Positions 10,814-22,790 of a stretch of 64,000 nt of DNA are shown one piece after another. A program made the translations under genes and the position numbers. Within the stretch, counting starts at the first letter, position 1. Each line of letters begins with the position of its first letter. Under the pieces are notes generated by a model that was not told the origin of the DNA, searched no databases, and saw only the letters and a program-made list of their open reading frames with translations. The DNA comes from Wurfbainia villosa (Eukaryota > Streptophyta > Magnoliopsida > Zingiberales > Zingiberaceae): assembly GCA_025175895.1 (NCBI GenBank), contig CM045990.1, positions 59,955,704 through 60,019,703 on the forward strand, written 5' to 3'.

Positions 10814-12952
10814 GTATTTGATACCGGATCTGCTTTTCACATTTGTACTAATGTGCAGGCGCTGAGAAATAGTAGGGCATTGACAAAGGGAGAGGTAGAC
10901 CTATGAGTAGGCAATGGAGCAAGGGTTGCTGCTGTTGCTGTAGGAACTTATTTCCTATCTCTGCCCTCTGGGCTTGTACTAGAATTAGATGAATGTTGTT
11001 ATGTGTCTGCTCTTATGAAGAACATAATTTTAGTTTCTTGTTTAGACAAGAAAGGATTTTCATTTATAATAAAGAACAAATGTTGTTCAGTTTATTTAAA
11101 TGATATGTTCTATTATAGTGCACCTTTGATGAACGGACTCTACATTCTAGACTTAGAGAACCCCATCTATAACATAAGTACCAAAAGGTTCAAGTCAAAT
11201 GAGTTGAACCAAAACTATCTCTGACATTGTCGCTTAGGTCACATAAATGAGAATCGCTTATCCCAGCTCCATAAGGATGGGTTGCTGGACTCATTTGATT
11301 TTGAATCATATGAGACATGCGAGTCTTGCCTTCTAGGAAAGATGACCAAGACTCCATTTAGTGGACACAGCGAGAGGGCAACAGACTTGTTAGAACTTAT
11401 ACATAGTGATGTATGTGGCCCTTTCAATGTTGCTGCTAGAAATGGTTATAGGTACTTCATTACATTTACTGATGACTTCAGTAGATATGGTTATGTGTAT
11501 CTGATGACACAACTCACTCCTCCTGGAACACCACAGTGGAATGGTGTATCCGAAAGGAGGAATCGTACCCTATTAGATATGGTACGATCTATGAAGAGTC
11601 ACACAGATCTTCCTATATCCTTTTGGGGATATGCTCTAGACACAACATCCTTCACTCTTAATCGTGTTCCATCCAAAGCTGTGATAAAGACACCATATAC
11701 AATATGGACAGGAAAAAAATCCCAATATCTCTTTCATGAGGATTTGGGGTTGTGAGGCTTACGTTTGACGTCAAGTCTCAGACAAACTGGGACCTAAATC
11801 CGATAAATGCTATTTTGTTGGATATCCCAAGGAAACGAAAGGATATTACTTCTACATTTTCAGTCAGCATAAAGTGTTTGTGGCAAAGACTGGGGTATTT
11901 CAAGAAAGGGTTTTTGTTTCTAGAAAAACTAAGTGGGAATACGTTCGATCTTGAAGAAATTCAAGATATGGACCATAGCACTGAGGCCAAGATGGAGGTT
12001 GAACAGGAAACACAAAGTGTTGTGGATGATGAGATTGTTGCACAAAGAGTTGTGGAACAACAACCTGTTCAGGTAGACCTACCTCTTCACAGGTCTGATA
12101 GGGTACGTTGTTAGCCTGAGAGATACTCATTTCTCTTGTCTGACCATGATGACATTATGCTCATTGAGAATGAGCCTACCTCCTATCAGGAAGTTGTGAT
12201 GAGCCCAGATTCTGAGAAATGGCTAGAGGCCATGAGATCCGAGATAAAATTCATGTACACCAACCAAGTATGGACTTTGGTTGATCCACCTGAAGGCATC
12301 AAAACCATTGGGTGTAAGTGGATCTTTAAGAGAAAGATTGACATGGATGGACTTGTGCATACCTATAAGGGTCGATTGGTGGCTAAAGGTTTTAAGAAAA
12401 TTCATGGTATTGACTATGATGAAACCTTTTCTCTAGTGACGATGTTTAAGTCCATTCAGATCATGCTTGCTATTGCAGCATACCATGATTATGAGATCTG
12501 ACAGATGGAAGTCAAAACTGCATTTCTAAATGGAAACTTGCTCGAGGATGTGTACATGACACAGCCTGAGGGCTTTGTGGATCCATATCATACTGGGAAA
12601 GTATGCAAGCTACAAAGGTTCATTTATGGGCTGAAGCAAGCTTCTCAGAGTTGGAATCTTCGATTTGATGATGCGATCAAACAGTTTGGTTTCATCAAGA
12701 ATGAAGATGAATCCTGTGTCTACAAGAGGGTTAATGGGAATACAGTTGTCTTCCTTGTATTGTATGTGGATGACATACTACTCATTGGGAATGAGATCCC
12801 TTCACTACAGTCTGTGAAGACTTTGCTGGGGAAGTGTTTCTCAATGAAGGACTTAGGTGAAGCAGCCTGTATTCTAGGCATCAAGATCTATAGAGATAGA
12901 TCTAAGAGATTGCTTGGCCTAAGTCAGAGTACATATATTGACACGGTATTTG
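10814..12952 (+). pseudogene. pol: Copia A pol: protease, integrase, start of RT (broken)
   Basis: Order: protease remnant with DTGSAFHIC (about 10820-10850); GAG-pre-integrase zinc region (11220-11345: H..H..CESCLLGKM); integrase; RT. In the integrase the frame jumps from YGYVYLM to TQLTPPGTPQWNG near 11505. Compared with Z, about 52 residues are missing, including the second catalytic Asp in SDRGGEY. RT blocks present are GCKWIFKRK, LVAKGFKKIHGIDYDETF, TAFLNGNLLEDVYM, GLKQAS and the YVDDILLIG active site (12760-12795). The invariant Trp before QMEVKTAFLNG is TGA (12499-12501). Element X cuts the frame after SQSTYIDTV, so the rest of RT and RNase H are absent here. Confidence 0.87.
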
Positions 12953-13391
12953 TAAGATACCGAAAAAAAATCTTGCTAATTAAGAAATTAGCTTGTGGAA
13001 TTTTTCAGGAGTTTTTAGAAATTTTTCAGGATTTAAAATGAGTTTAAATCCTAGTCAAGGGGTTAATTGGGTTTATTAATCTAATCCTAAGATTAATGGG
13101 TTAATAGGTGTCGGGTTAATCTCGAACCTGATCCGCGATCTGCGATCCACAAACTCGTTTCCTCTTCTATTCGTCTGTTATCTGCGGTTTCTCCTTCGAC
13201 TTAATCCCACTCGCGACACCTCCTCTTCCTCTTCACGCCGCGACATCTCCTTTTCTCCTTTCTCCTGATCGCCCATTCCTCCTCTTCCCATTCGCGATCC
13301 CTTCCACATCTCCGCCTCCACGCCGCTCGTCGCTCGCCACGCCACTTGCCGCCATTGTGAGAGAGAGAGCTACTGCTGCTGGAGCCAATAT

Positions 13392-13472
13392 CCACCCGAT
13401 CCAGCCGATCTCCGCCCAATCCAGCTGATCTCTGCCCGATCCAGTCAATCTCCAACCGATCCAGCCGATCTC
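13392..13472. repeat. Tandem repeat, about 20 bp, four copies
   Basis: CCGATCCAGCCGATCTCCG and variants follow each other inside the pyrimidine-rich leader of element X. No function is apparent. Confidence 0.85.
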
Positions 13473-15034
13473 TGTCGCCCGTGACTAACGTCGATGCCTC
13501 ATGCCTTTCTGATTGTGAGAGCTTGAGTTCGTCGGCGTTGGTGCCCGTCTCGTCGGTGCACAGCGTTGTTCGCCAACCTTGCCGGGGATATCTGTCGCTC
13601 GCTGCCGTCGCTCCTTAATCAGTCGATCCCTCTTCTCCTTCATCCTCCGCAGCTTTGTCTTCTCCAAATCCAGACGACAACACCACATGGTCGGCCTCTC
13701 TGACCGCGAGCAACTCCACTGTCGCTTGCTTCACCATCTACCTGTGATCCCATGTCAGCCACCATCCATTGGGGGTGTTCTCTTCTTCCTTATCCAGATC
13801 TCTGATGAAGCCGGGTGTTTCTTCTTCCATTGTGTAGCTCGATCGCCACGACCATCAACCTTTGCAGCGTCGTTCCCATCTACGATCTTTCGACGCTGCC
13901 ACAGCTGAGATCTACTATCAGAGGTGTTGGATTTACTTCATTTGTGGTTGTTGATCTTCTCTGATATGAAGGCCAGATCTCTTCATCATGGTTAATTTTG
14001 GATTATAGGGGTTTTGGCTGTACCCTTGTCGTGGTGGAGGAGAGGTGCTGCCACTGTAGCTCCGATGGTTATATTGTATTTTGCTGAGTTCCATTGCAGT
14101 TGCTTGGCACCTCGCAACCAATTGTTTCAGTCTTTGCGAGCAATATCAATTACTATGATACAATTGTGTCGTTGAAGGGGGTAAGAGGTATGTGCTATGG
14201 ATTGACTGTGGGTTGATTCGTTAGTTCCATATGTTGATAAAATTGTAGGATGAACAGATTTAGTGATGCAAGATTCGGTTTATCTGTTGGTACAGATTGG
14301 ACTCACCCAGGTGGATCAAGGTGTTGGATATAGGAAGCTAGACTTAGATAGTTATGGTGGAATTATAGGGAATATGAGATCAAGAAGATGTGCAAGGAAA
14401 GTTAAGCGTGGTAAGTTCATATCTAGATAAGTTATGCACGTTGTCGTATATGCACTTCTGGGTTGATTAAATAGTGTAAGGGAATCGATAGGGATTTCAT
14501 AGCACTGTTGGACTTATAAAGAACTTAGATATGTTCCTTGCTCTTTCTTGCAGGATTAATTGTGAGAAACTCTTAGACAAGGAGATTTATTGGGATATTC
14601 TATATATCAGGTGGGTAATTCCTACCTTGGTCAGGTAGTTTTAATACATACAGATTTAGATGTATGATCATCTTATATGATCATGTTACCTTGACTCTGT
14701 TCTTATTTACTCTTGTGCTTGATACTTTACCTTTGGCTGTTAACTCCATTGTTGCTATCATGTTTGATTTTATCATGATTAGGAGTTATATATATATAGG
14801 TGATGTAAGTAACCTAGAATTTGTTTAGTTAAGTGTAAATAGTAAAGTTCGGATGACAACCTGACTGTAAATTGGGCAAAAAGGTCATCCGTACATAGAT
14901 AATGTCTTGAACCTAGGTTTAATTCTAGTACCCTTAGGTTGTATATTTACCACCGACCATGTATTGTGTAAATGGTCAGGTGAATGGTATTTAGTGTGTC
15001 GCTACGGACGGATGGTCCTAGCTTGATATAATCA

Positions 15035-15236
15035 GTTTGAGTACGATTCTCCACAGGATAGAGAGTGCGTCGATCAGTAAGTACGATTCTTTACAGGATA
15101 GAGAGTGTGTCGATCAGTGAGTATGACTCTCTACAGGATAGAGAGTGCTATGATCAGTTGAGTATGACTCTCTGCAGGATAGAGAGTGCATGGATCAGAT
15201 TGTTATTACTCTCTGTAGAATAGAGAGTCTATGGTG
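15035..15236. repeat. Tandem repeat, about 47 bp, with a hairpin in each unit
   Basis: Four to five units contain CTCTCTACAGGATAGAGAGT-like cores followed by a CGATCAG(T)-type spacer. CTCTCT and AGAGAG can pair in each unit. Confidence 0.85.
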
Positions 15237-15830
15237 GATGTCTGTATGTGAGACATTGCATTCATGTCATTTGCATGCATGCTGGCGATGTGGTCTCCCT
15301 TGTGGTTGAGAGGGTCGCCAGTCATCCTGCCTCCATGGTTACTCATAGGAGGAGTAACAGGTTTGAGGGCAGAGCATTGTGGTGCCGCACTCTACCACTA
15401 TAGACGGTGGTAATTGGATTTGCATGCTGTAGTCCTGCGTGTGTGGCACTCGACCACTCATGGGCAGTGACTGTCGAAGTGGCCAATAGCAGGGACCCCC
15501 ATTGTGTAGCTTGCTCTTCACGCTTATATGGTACTCGATCATACTGCCCACTCGGCCACTCGAGAGTAGTGGTTGGTGTTGAGTTGGGACAATTGTCATG
15601 CTCGAACCACCGAGGCCACACTGGGGTCGTGGTAGCTTTAGGGTGAGCCGACAAGACAAGTAGACTATTGTTGATTCAGGTATCGGAAGGCTAGTTTACG
15701 GTGTTTCATAGGGATTTTGATCCCTGAGTTTGTTCATATTATGTTGTATAACTTTGAGGGTACTTTTGAGTACTTAACTCGTATTATACAATGAAAGTGG
15801 AGTTATTTACATACCATTATCGGGATCAAA

Positions 15831-17550
15831 CTGGTATTTAGTGGAAAATGCAGAAAATAACCTTCGGGGAATAAAACATCACTTGATCATTGTTAGTGAT
15901 GTTGAGAGAGAGTATTTCCCCACGTCACTTTCAGTGACACATTGTAAGGAATTCTTGAGCTTCAAGTAGGGTGATTGTCGGTAACGAGAATATCATGCAG
16001 AGTCATTAGACTTGCAGAGTTCGTGTTCACCTAATAGCTCAAGAAGATGAATGGATGTTTTAAGCCACCCATGGTTGTTGGCTTACTATTGGATTAAGAT
16101 GACAGAATCTTCTATCAGATCCTGCCGAAAGACATTGGATTGAGTCAGGAGTTTAGAAATGACATCGTACAAGTGTTTCAGAGTTGGAGACCAATAAGAA
16201 GATATTGCAGGTCAACTTATTAGAGTCATAAGTCTCCGACTGATGGATAAAAGGAGCAAGATCGGAGTCATAGGCTTTGAGATATTTTCCGATTATAGAA
16301 GACCAATCACAGATCATCAGGATGTTCTCGTCCACATCAGCGAAATCAGAACAAAGACTCCGAAGGGATTATGTACGTTCAATGCGGATCATGAAGACAC
16401 ACGAAGTCAGATTATCTGTTGGATCAGTTCATATGTTGCTATTGTAAGCAACCAGTACAGATTGAGGAGTTGTATTTTAAAGACTCAGTTGAAGACTATC
16501 AATGGTGTTCCGGGAGGATGATGCACCGTCTCGACAGCGGAGATCAGTACCGAAGATTGGGTTATCTCATCAGCAGCAACCTACTACCTCAGGCGTGGTT
16601 AGAGTTCCTTGATACTTCCCTTCAGCAGAGATCAGCACAAAAATAGCATCAACAGAAGACATCGTAGAAGACTCATGCAGACAACAATAGTTAGCTCAAG
16701 ATGTGATTTGCTTTGTACAGAGGAGAGAGTATACGACGATGGTCGTATCTATTTAGTATTCTACAGTTACAGCTCGTATGATTAAGTGATGGGGATCAGA
16801 TGATATTGGAAAATCCCCGGATTATTCATCGCAGAAATACGATCGCTTTATTGTTGACTGTTGGATCTAATCTTGTTCTCTTCGGAGAAAGGCCGAGACC
16901 TGCGGGGAGCCTTTGGATCGGAACGACAGATAATTGATCGTACAGGGTATTACGTTAGTTTACCCTCTGGGTTAATATATTGATAGATGCTTGTATTTAT
17001 AGGTATCTTTGTCTAGAACATTCTTAGATTGAATTAGAAGGTTCCTTTAAATCGACTTGTGGGTCGGTGGTATCTCTACCATCAGGTGAGATGTGGACCA
17101 ACAATTAAGAAGTTAAGGGATGCCCTTAGACTTGGATAAACATATCTTTACTATAGACATATCCTTACGGATGGTCAAATTATTGATATTATGGTATGAT
17201 ATGTCTCTCGGATGTGTGTATAATCTGAGAGTATTCGGATGTAGTTTTGAATGAATTCCAAGGCTTGTCATTGCATAGGCAAGTGGGGTAGGCGATCGAA
17301 ATGATTGTGGAAATAGTTCTGGTATCAAAGATCACATACCGAATGATAGTTTTGTTGGTATCAATGTTGTTAAACACTATGGAAATTCGATGAACGTGAG
17401 TTGCGATTAGCGGAGATGTTGAAAGGGATATTTATCTATCCCAGTATTCCTCCTTGAGAAGATCCGTAACTCTTTGTTGAAAGAGAGATGGACCTTTGAG
17501 ATTATGGATCGATTATTGATGATGGAATGCGATAGTTGTTCAAAGTAAAT
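15831..17550 (+). other. Decayed interior of element X, unrecognised
   Basis: A weak primer-site-like TGGTATTTAGTGG lies at about 15832. Short plus-strand frames follow, none longer than 92 codons. One contains FICCYCKQPVQIEELYF (about 16425-16475), which could be a ruined zinc knuckle, but I cannot confirm any gag or pol block. The stretch 16650-17550 shows nothing I recognise. Copia Y starts at 17551. Confidence 0.4.
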
Positions 17551-19783
17551 TGTTAGTAATATATGAGAGATGTCCTAAGGCAATCGCCTTATGTATGAAC
17601 CATTTATATGATAAATGAAGATTCACTATTTGAGTATACATGGTTTCATGTATTTGATTGGATCTTAAACTCATTTACTGAATGTACGCGATACGACTGA
17701 CAGCATGAGAGAATTTGTGATTGGATCACAACTAGTGAGTATCTCTACATGTGTAATTGTGATGTATCGGAATTTTCCCTAGTCGATGAATTGATGGATT
17801 TGGACACCATCAATTCTGTCGAGACTAGCACGAGGTATACTCCTTGGTGTATCTAAGCAGCTGATTCTCACTGGCTGGAGACATTGTGATGTCCGGAGTT
17901 AATCGTGGATGCTAGTTATGGTAACTAGTTCATTGGAGTGACCAACCGTAAGACTTCATATGGTTCTCTGCATATATAGATATGTCAATGAAGTTCTTAC
18001 TGTAGCTTAAGTGCGATGTTACTTTGACTTGCGGTATTCAAGTCATCTTGATCATAAAGACTTATGCTTTGACATCTTAAGCAAGCATCTCTGAGGAGAT
18101 GTGGACCCGAGATGATTGGGTATAAGTCGAAGTGATCGAAGGTGTTTGAATAGCCTATAAAGGATTCACCACTCCTTGCGAGGAGATATATACCCATGGC
18201 CTCTCGTCGGATTGTTACTAAAGTCTTTGGCCAAAGCATTACATGTTTAGAGTAAGGTACTCTTCGAAACATGTGCAGTAACTAGAATCCGTAGGACGAG
18301 GAAATGATACTTGGGCTAGGTGTACGTAGTCAGCCTAGTGGGGACTGACACTATAGACCTTGTCCTGAACCAAGTGGGTATAAGATGAGTGAAGGGAATG
18401 GGGCACGATTCATTCGAGCTGCTGAAGGGTTTCATAAATAGTTCTGGATCAACCGTTGATCTTTTCGGTTAATTGGGGATCATGATGTACTACTATGTGC
18501 CACTCATGATCGTTCTATAATTAATGGTTAATTATAGAAGACCAACATAAACCGAGAACCTATTTGGTCACACGCACAACGAGCGTAATCCGAAAGATTT
18601 AAAATGAACTTGAGAATGAGATTCTTAGACTGAGAGAAACTAGGTTTGGTTGGACCAAACATGGAGGGAGCATGAAATTATTTCAGTCGCAATGGAAGCG
18701 TGGATGGGCCATGTCTTATGAAGACATGATGGACGAACCAAATTGGTTTGGTTCTAATCCAATGGAGGAGAATAAATCAAAGGGTTTGGTTTGTTTTAAA
18801 CGAATGAACCAAAGTTGGTTCGGTTCGTTTTAACTTAAAATAAACCATCATGGTTTGGTTTATTTTAACTTATATTAATGGAGCGGGTTAACGGGCCTTA
18901 TGGTTATGATCCGATAACCATTAAGAGAATTAGTTCTCTATAAAAGAGGGCTTAAGGGTTTGTTAAGCCCTAATCCAAATCCCTTGACCTAAAAGCTGCC
19001 GCCCCTCCTCTCCTTGGTGAATTCGGCGCCAACACCTCCCCTTGCCGCTGCCCATCACCAAGCTCCCTTGCCGGCGTCCAGAAGGAGCAGTCCTTCTTAC
19101 TTGCCGGCGTCGAGCTGCTGCCGGAAGAGCTCCGGTGATCTCCCTTGGGTTCGGTAATAAGGTGAGCTTCCACCTTTCCTTTTTGGCCGGCCCTACTCCT
19201 CCACCAAAGCTGTCCAGTTTTCTGGACAGCTTGTTTCCCTCTCGTCGGAGTGTCATTTGGATGACGTTTAGAGCTCCGACAGCGGTAGCCTTGCTGGGGA
19301 TTCGATCTCCGGTAATCCTCAGAGGTGGAGGACAAAGGATTCGTCAAATGATTGACGAATACCTCTCCAGAGAAGCGAGTTTCTGAGGACTCATTTTTGG
19401 ATCCGAATTTTGATTCGGATCGTGATCTTCTCTCGATCACATCGTCTTCAACACGAGGCTAGTAAGCCATACGAAGACGAGGCTCGTGACTTGGTGAAGT
19501 CATCCCGAAGATACTCGGCGTGGATACGGATAGAGACGATTCTAGCGAGGATCGTTCCGGTTGATGCCTTTCCCGCTACACGTGATACGTAAGGTATACG
19601 TAGTTAAATTTCCTTTTATTGCAAAATTTAATTTTACGGTTATGTCTACACATGTTGTACTATGCATGCGTGTGTTGTGTGTGTTGTAATAAATGTAGAT
19701 TTATTATTTTTATTACTTCCGCTGTGCACATGTTTGCGAAACATGTTCGAACACACACTCGCCGCGGTGCCGGAAACCCAACA
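17551..19783 (+). repeat. 5' LTR of Copia Y (2.2 kb)
   Basis: It starts TGTTAGTAATATATGAGAGA and ends GGAAACCCAACA directly before the primer site. A TATA box (CTCTATAAAAGAG, 18936-18948) sits about 845 bp from the 3' end, so the R-U5 part is long. The 3' LTR copy begins at 53976. Confidence 0.92.
18936..18948 (+). promoter_or_regulatory. TATA box of Copia Y LTR
   Basis: TTCTCTATAAAAGAGGG is conserved in both LTRs (second copy 55361-55373) and is flanked by short CTCT/AGAG arms. Confidence 0.75.
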
Positions 19784-20971
19784 GTGTTATTAGAGCCCAG
19801 GTTGTGTTTCGACATAATCGTAAAATTATTTTGCGATAGTCATAATGATATTTCTGGAAATTTTTTACTTTTGAAAAGTTAGAAGTATTTATGAAAATTT
19901 TTAATTTTGGAAAGTCTAGAAGTATTTATAGAAATCTTCTACTTTTGAAAAGTTGAAAGTATTTATGGAAATTTATATTTTCCATAAATAAAATATTTGA
20001 TTAGATTTTGGAATTTTGTTTCTTAATTTAATCATGATTTGATTTGGGAAATCAAATCTTAAAATATTTTATTTTCATAAGTAGTTTTGATGATTTAGGA
20101 AATTAGTTTCCTAAATTGACTTTCCTTAATCAACTCTTTCCACAAATAAAATATGTGATTAGATTTGGAAATTTGTTTCCTAATTTAATCATGATTTGAT
20201 TTGGAGAATCAAATATTAAACATATTTTATTTCCATAAATAGTTATGAAATATAAAGAAAATTGTGTACATGACATAATTGTATGCCATGTAATTGCATT
20301 AGATGCATATCATTATGCCATGCGTGTCGTGATATGTAGATGTATGCCATGTATGCCATGCCATGTAGATAATAGTTATTTGCATGCAAAGAGGATGAGA
20401 CATAAAAACCCTAACTCAATATTAAAGCTTACACCTTCCATTAATATGGTTAGAACTAGAGTTCCGTTTCTTGTTCGGGTTGTTGGACTCTCTCCAAGCC
20501 CGGCTCGAACCCGAACATGTTCAAATCATGGAATAGTTTAATACTAATATGGTAAGAGTCAGAGGTCAATCGTTATCTTTGGTTGTTAGACTCTCTCCTT
20601 GCCGGGCTAATCGGTTGAATGCGCTCTAACCATATTAAAACTATATCTCGATTAATGGGTTGGCTTTAACCTGAAGCATCGGCTTGTTGGACTCTCTCCA
20701 AGGTCGATGTAAAGGGAGGTGAAGTTGGGTGCTATGCATATGATGCATACTTGTTAATGTGTTAACAACCCGATGTATGTGTGAACATTCAATTAGTTGA
20801 TAGCACATTGTGATAGTTGCATATACGTGATATGCAATCGGTATAGTTGATACCTACCGTCGTAGTTATGAATGGCTTGTTGGACTCTCTCCAAGGTTGT
20901 TCATATCTATGATGGATATCAGCCCATTCGGAGATGGACCTACGATCTCCCGAAGTGATTTTGGGGTTTTT
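19784..20971 (+). other. Primer site and leader of Copia Y
   Basis: The primer site TGTTATTAGAGCC (19785-19797) differs from TGGTATCAGAGCC at two bases. The leader has no gene. It contains a duplicated AT-rich block (about 19985-20110 and 20125-20240) and four copies of TGTTGGACTCTCTCCAAG-like sequence at about 20481, 20583, 20695 and 20879. It is cut at 20971 by the Tat element and resumes at 50181. Confidence 0.75.
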
Positions 20972-21167
20972 TGATATCGCCGTTACCTCTTCTTTCTGAA
21001 CTAGGTAGAAGAGCTCATAGGCAAGGCGCTACCCGAACCAATTAGAGGGTTTAGTGAAAGAAAAAGAGAGGACCGGGTCGGGCGCAAGCGCCTGAAATAA
21101 TTGGTACGGGAAAGTTAGTGAGGGTAATCGATATAGCAAGGCGAAGAAGTACTTCGTTGAGAAATAG

Positions 21168-21335
21168 GCAAGAATCGGCTCAGCCAGATGAGCCTAGAAG
21201 GAAAATGGGGCGGATAAGAATCGGTTCGGCCAGATGAGCCTAGAAGGCAAACGGGGCGGATAAGAATCGGTTCGGCCAGATGAGCCTAGAAGGCAAACGG
21301 GGCGGATAAGAATCGGTTCGGCTAAATGAGCCTTA
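21168..21335. repeat. 46-bp tandem repeat in the Tat 5' LTR
   Basis: Three and a half units of AAGAATCGGTTCGGCCAGAT plus GAGCCTAGAAGGCAAACGGG plus GCGGAT. The 3' LTR has the same array at 49288-49450, so it predates insertion. Confidence 0.92.
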
Positions 21336-21590
21336 AAGCTATACTACCCGTGGGCTATAAACCTATGTTAGTTTCGCCAGAAGTAGATAGTTGAAGGGGA
21401 CAGGCTAACCTAGCTCACAGAAATATGGATGAAGAGGTGGTATGTAACAGAAAGAGAGATCCCCACATAATATTCCGAGGAGCCTTCGCCCCTCGTACCT
21501 GTAACAGAATTATTCTCCAGGTGGACGTGGGGGCTACGTGCACGATGGAGATCACTCGCGAGATAGTGATGGATCAGAGAAGGAGGATAA

Positions 21591-22790
21591 TGTAGGGTAT
21601 CGGTACGACCGGCTAGAGGGGGGTGAATAGCCCTTTTCGTTTAGATGCCGGTATTTGCTCGTCTACAAAACTAATTAGCGCAAGCGGAAGACTAATAAAG
21701 ACAAGCAAATAGAAATACGAGAAAACAATCACTAACAAAGAATGTAATGTGGTTCACGGCTACGCCACTAATCTACGATCCCGATTCGTACGAGGTGAAT
21801 CACTCCTCCAAAGCCAATCACTATTGGTCTCTCCTTTGCACCAAGCTAGGTGGAGGTAACCTTTACAATTAATATCACTCTTCTTACAATAAGAATGGAG
21901 TAAAAACAAGTAAGAAGAGTTTAGAGCTTGTGGGGCACTAGGAAGATCACTTAGAGCATAAGCATTAGCCTCTCAAAGGCTTACACCCTCTCTTTTTATA
22001 GAGAGGGCTGATTTCTTCCCGTTGGCCCCACCAGTCAACTGCTGCCCTTGGCAGTCGACTGCCATCACTACAACGGCCTCCGAACACGTCGGATCCCGAC
22101 CGTTGTAGTCCAACTCTTGGCGATCGTGATGGACCTCACGGTCATCGCTGCCTCCATAGTCGGCGCGATCGGCTATGAGCGGTTCTGCCGCGATATCCTT
22201 CGGCGATCACTGGGCATAAACCCATCGATCGGATGGTCAAACCCACTCGACTTCGGAAGCGTGATTTGCCATTACATGGTAATCGATCGGTGTGCCGTGT
22301 GAAACTCAACCTTAACATAAGTTTGAGCTTCCGGCGGTCGGGTAAACCTTAACCCTTGCGGTCAAGTCTCCGATACTCAGCCATTCGGCCAAGTTCACCT
22401 AATGAGCTACTTACATTTCACTCATTCTCTCTCTCACTCGAAGTTCCTCGCCGAAGCTCTCTTCGTTCGCGGTCACGTCCCTCGGCTGCATCAGGCGCAT
22501 GACTCTGCAATGCTCCTTCGCGTCTCTTGCCTCCGAAGTCTGCTTCCTTGGCTTCACTTCAAGTCATCTCGTCCGGCGGTCCCTCGGATGCTCCAAGCGC
22601 ACGGCTTCCGCAAAGTCATCCTTCACCGACTCAAGGACCGAGGTTGTGAGGGTGAACCCGCCAAGGCTCCATGTACAAATTACTAAGTCCTGCAAGACTC
22701 CAACGCACATATCAAATAACAATATCATCCTAACTTAAACCCTTTGCCACACACATCAAAACCTTATCATGGCAAGAGATTGCCCTAACA
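21591..22790 (-). repeat. 3' LTR of the gag-only SIRE element (1200 bp)
   Basis: On the minus strand it starts TGTTAGGGCAATCTCTTGCC and ends GGTACCGATACCCTACA. A TATA box in a palindrome (CCCTCTCTATAAAAAGAGAG) lies at about 21985-22008. It matches the 5' LTR closely except in the block 22065-22310, where CAGTCGACTG-type palindromes are mostly replaced by CGATCG-type sequence. Confidence 0.93.

Larger units (their letters stand above)
5374..12952 (+). mobile_element. Copia element A (Tork/Angela-type), 5' part
   Basis: Order on the plus strand: 5' LTR (5374-8333, interrupted by a solo LTR), primer binding site (8335), a 1.6 kb leader, gag (9938), and pol up to the reverse transcriptase, where element X cuts in at 12953. 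LTR and coding sequence match Copia Z (37860-46625), so the two are copies of one family in opposite orientation. The rest of pol and the 3' LTR are not in the window and may lie beyond 64000. Confidence 0.88.
12953..17550 (+). mobile_element. Unresolved LTR element X (5' part, probably Ty3/Gypsy)
   Basis: Copia A's pol frame stops abruptly and new sequence starts TGTAAGATACCG. This is a plausible LTR start, followed by an AT-rich stretch, a pyrimidine-rich leader (13140-13900), tandem repeats and about 1.7 kb of decayed interior. No second copy of this LTR is in the window; it would lie to the right of 64000. The orientation (plus) is inferred from the TG start. The lineage is not established; a chromovirus is a guess from LTR length and base composition. 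Confidence 0.5.

Noticed and set aside
13201..13908. ORFs in the pyrimidine-rich stretch of element X
   Set aside because: Low-complexity Arg/Ser-rich translations of a CT-rich leader; no family resemblance.
15339..15659. Three ORFs on both strands
   Set aside because: No domain, all frames similar in length, inside a probable LTR.
18963..19440. Minus-strand ORFs of 97 and 156 codons in Y's 5' LTR (partly repeated at 55401-55679)
   Set aside because: They lie in the LTR leader, are not preserved at equal length in the 3' LTR and show no domain.
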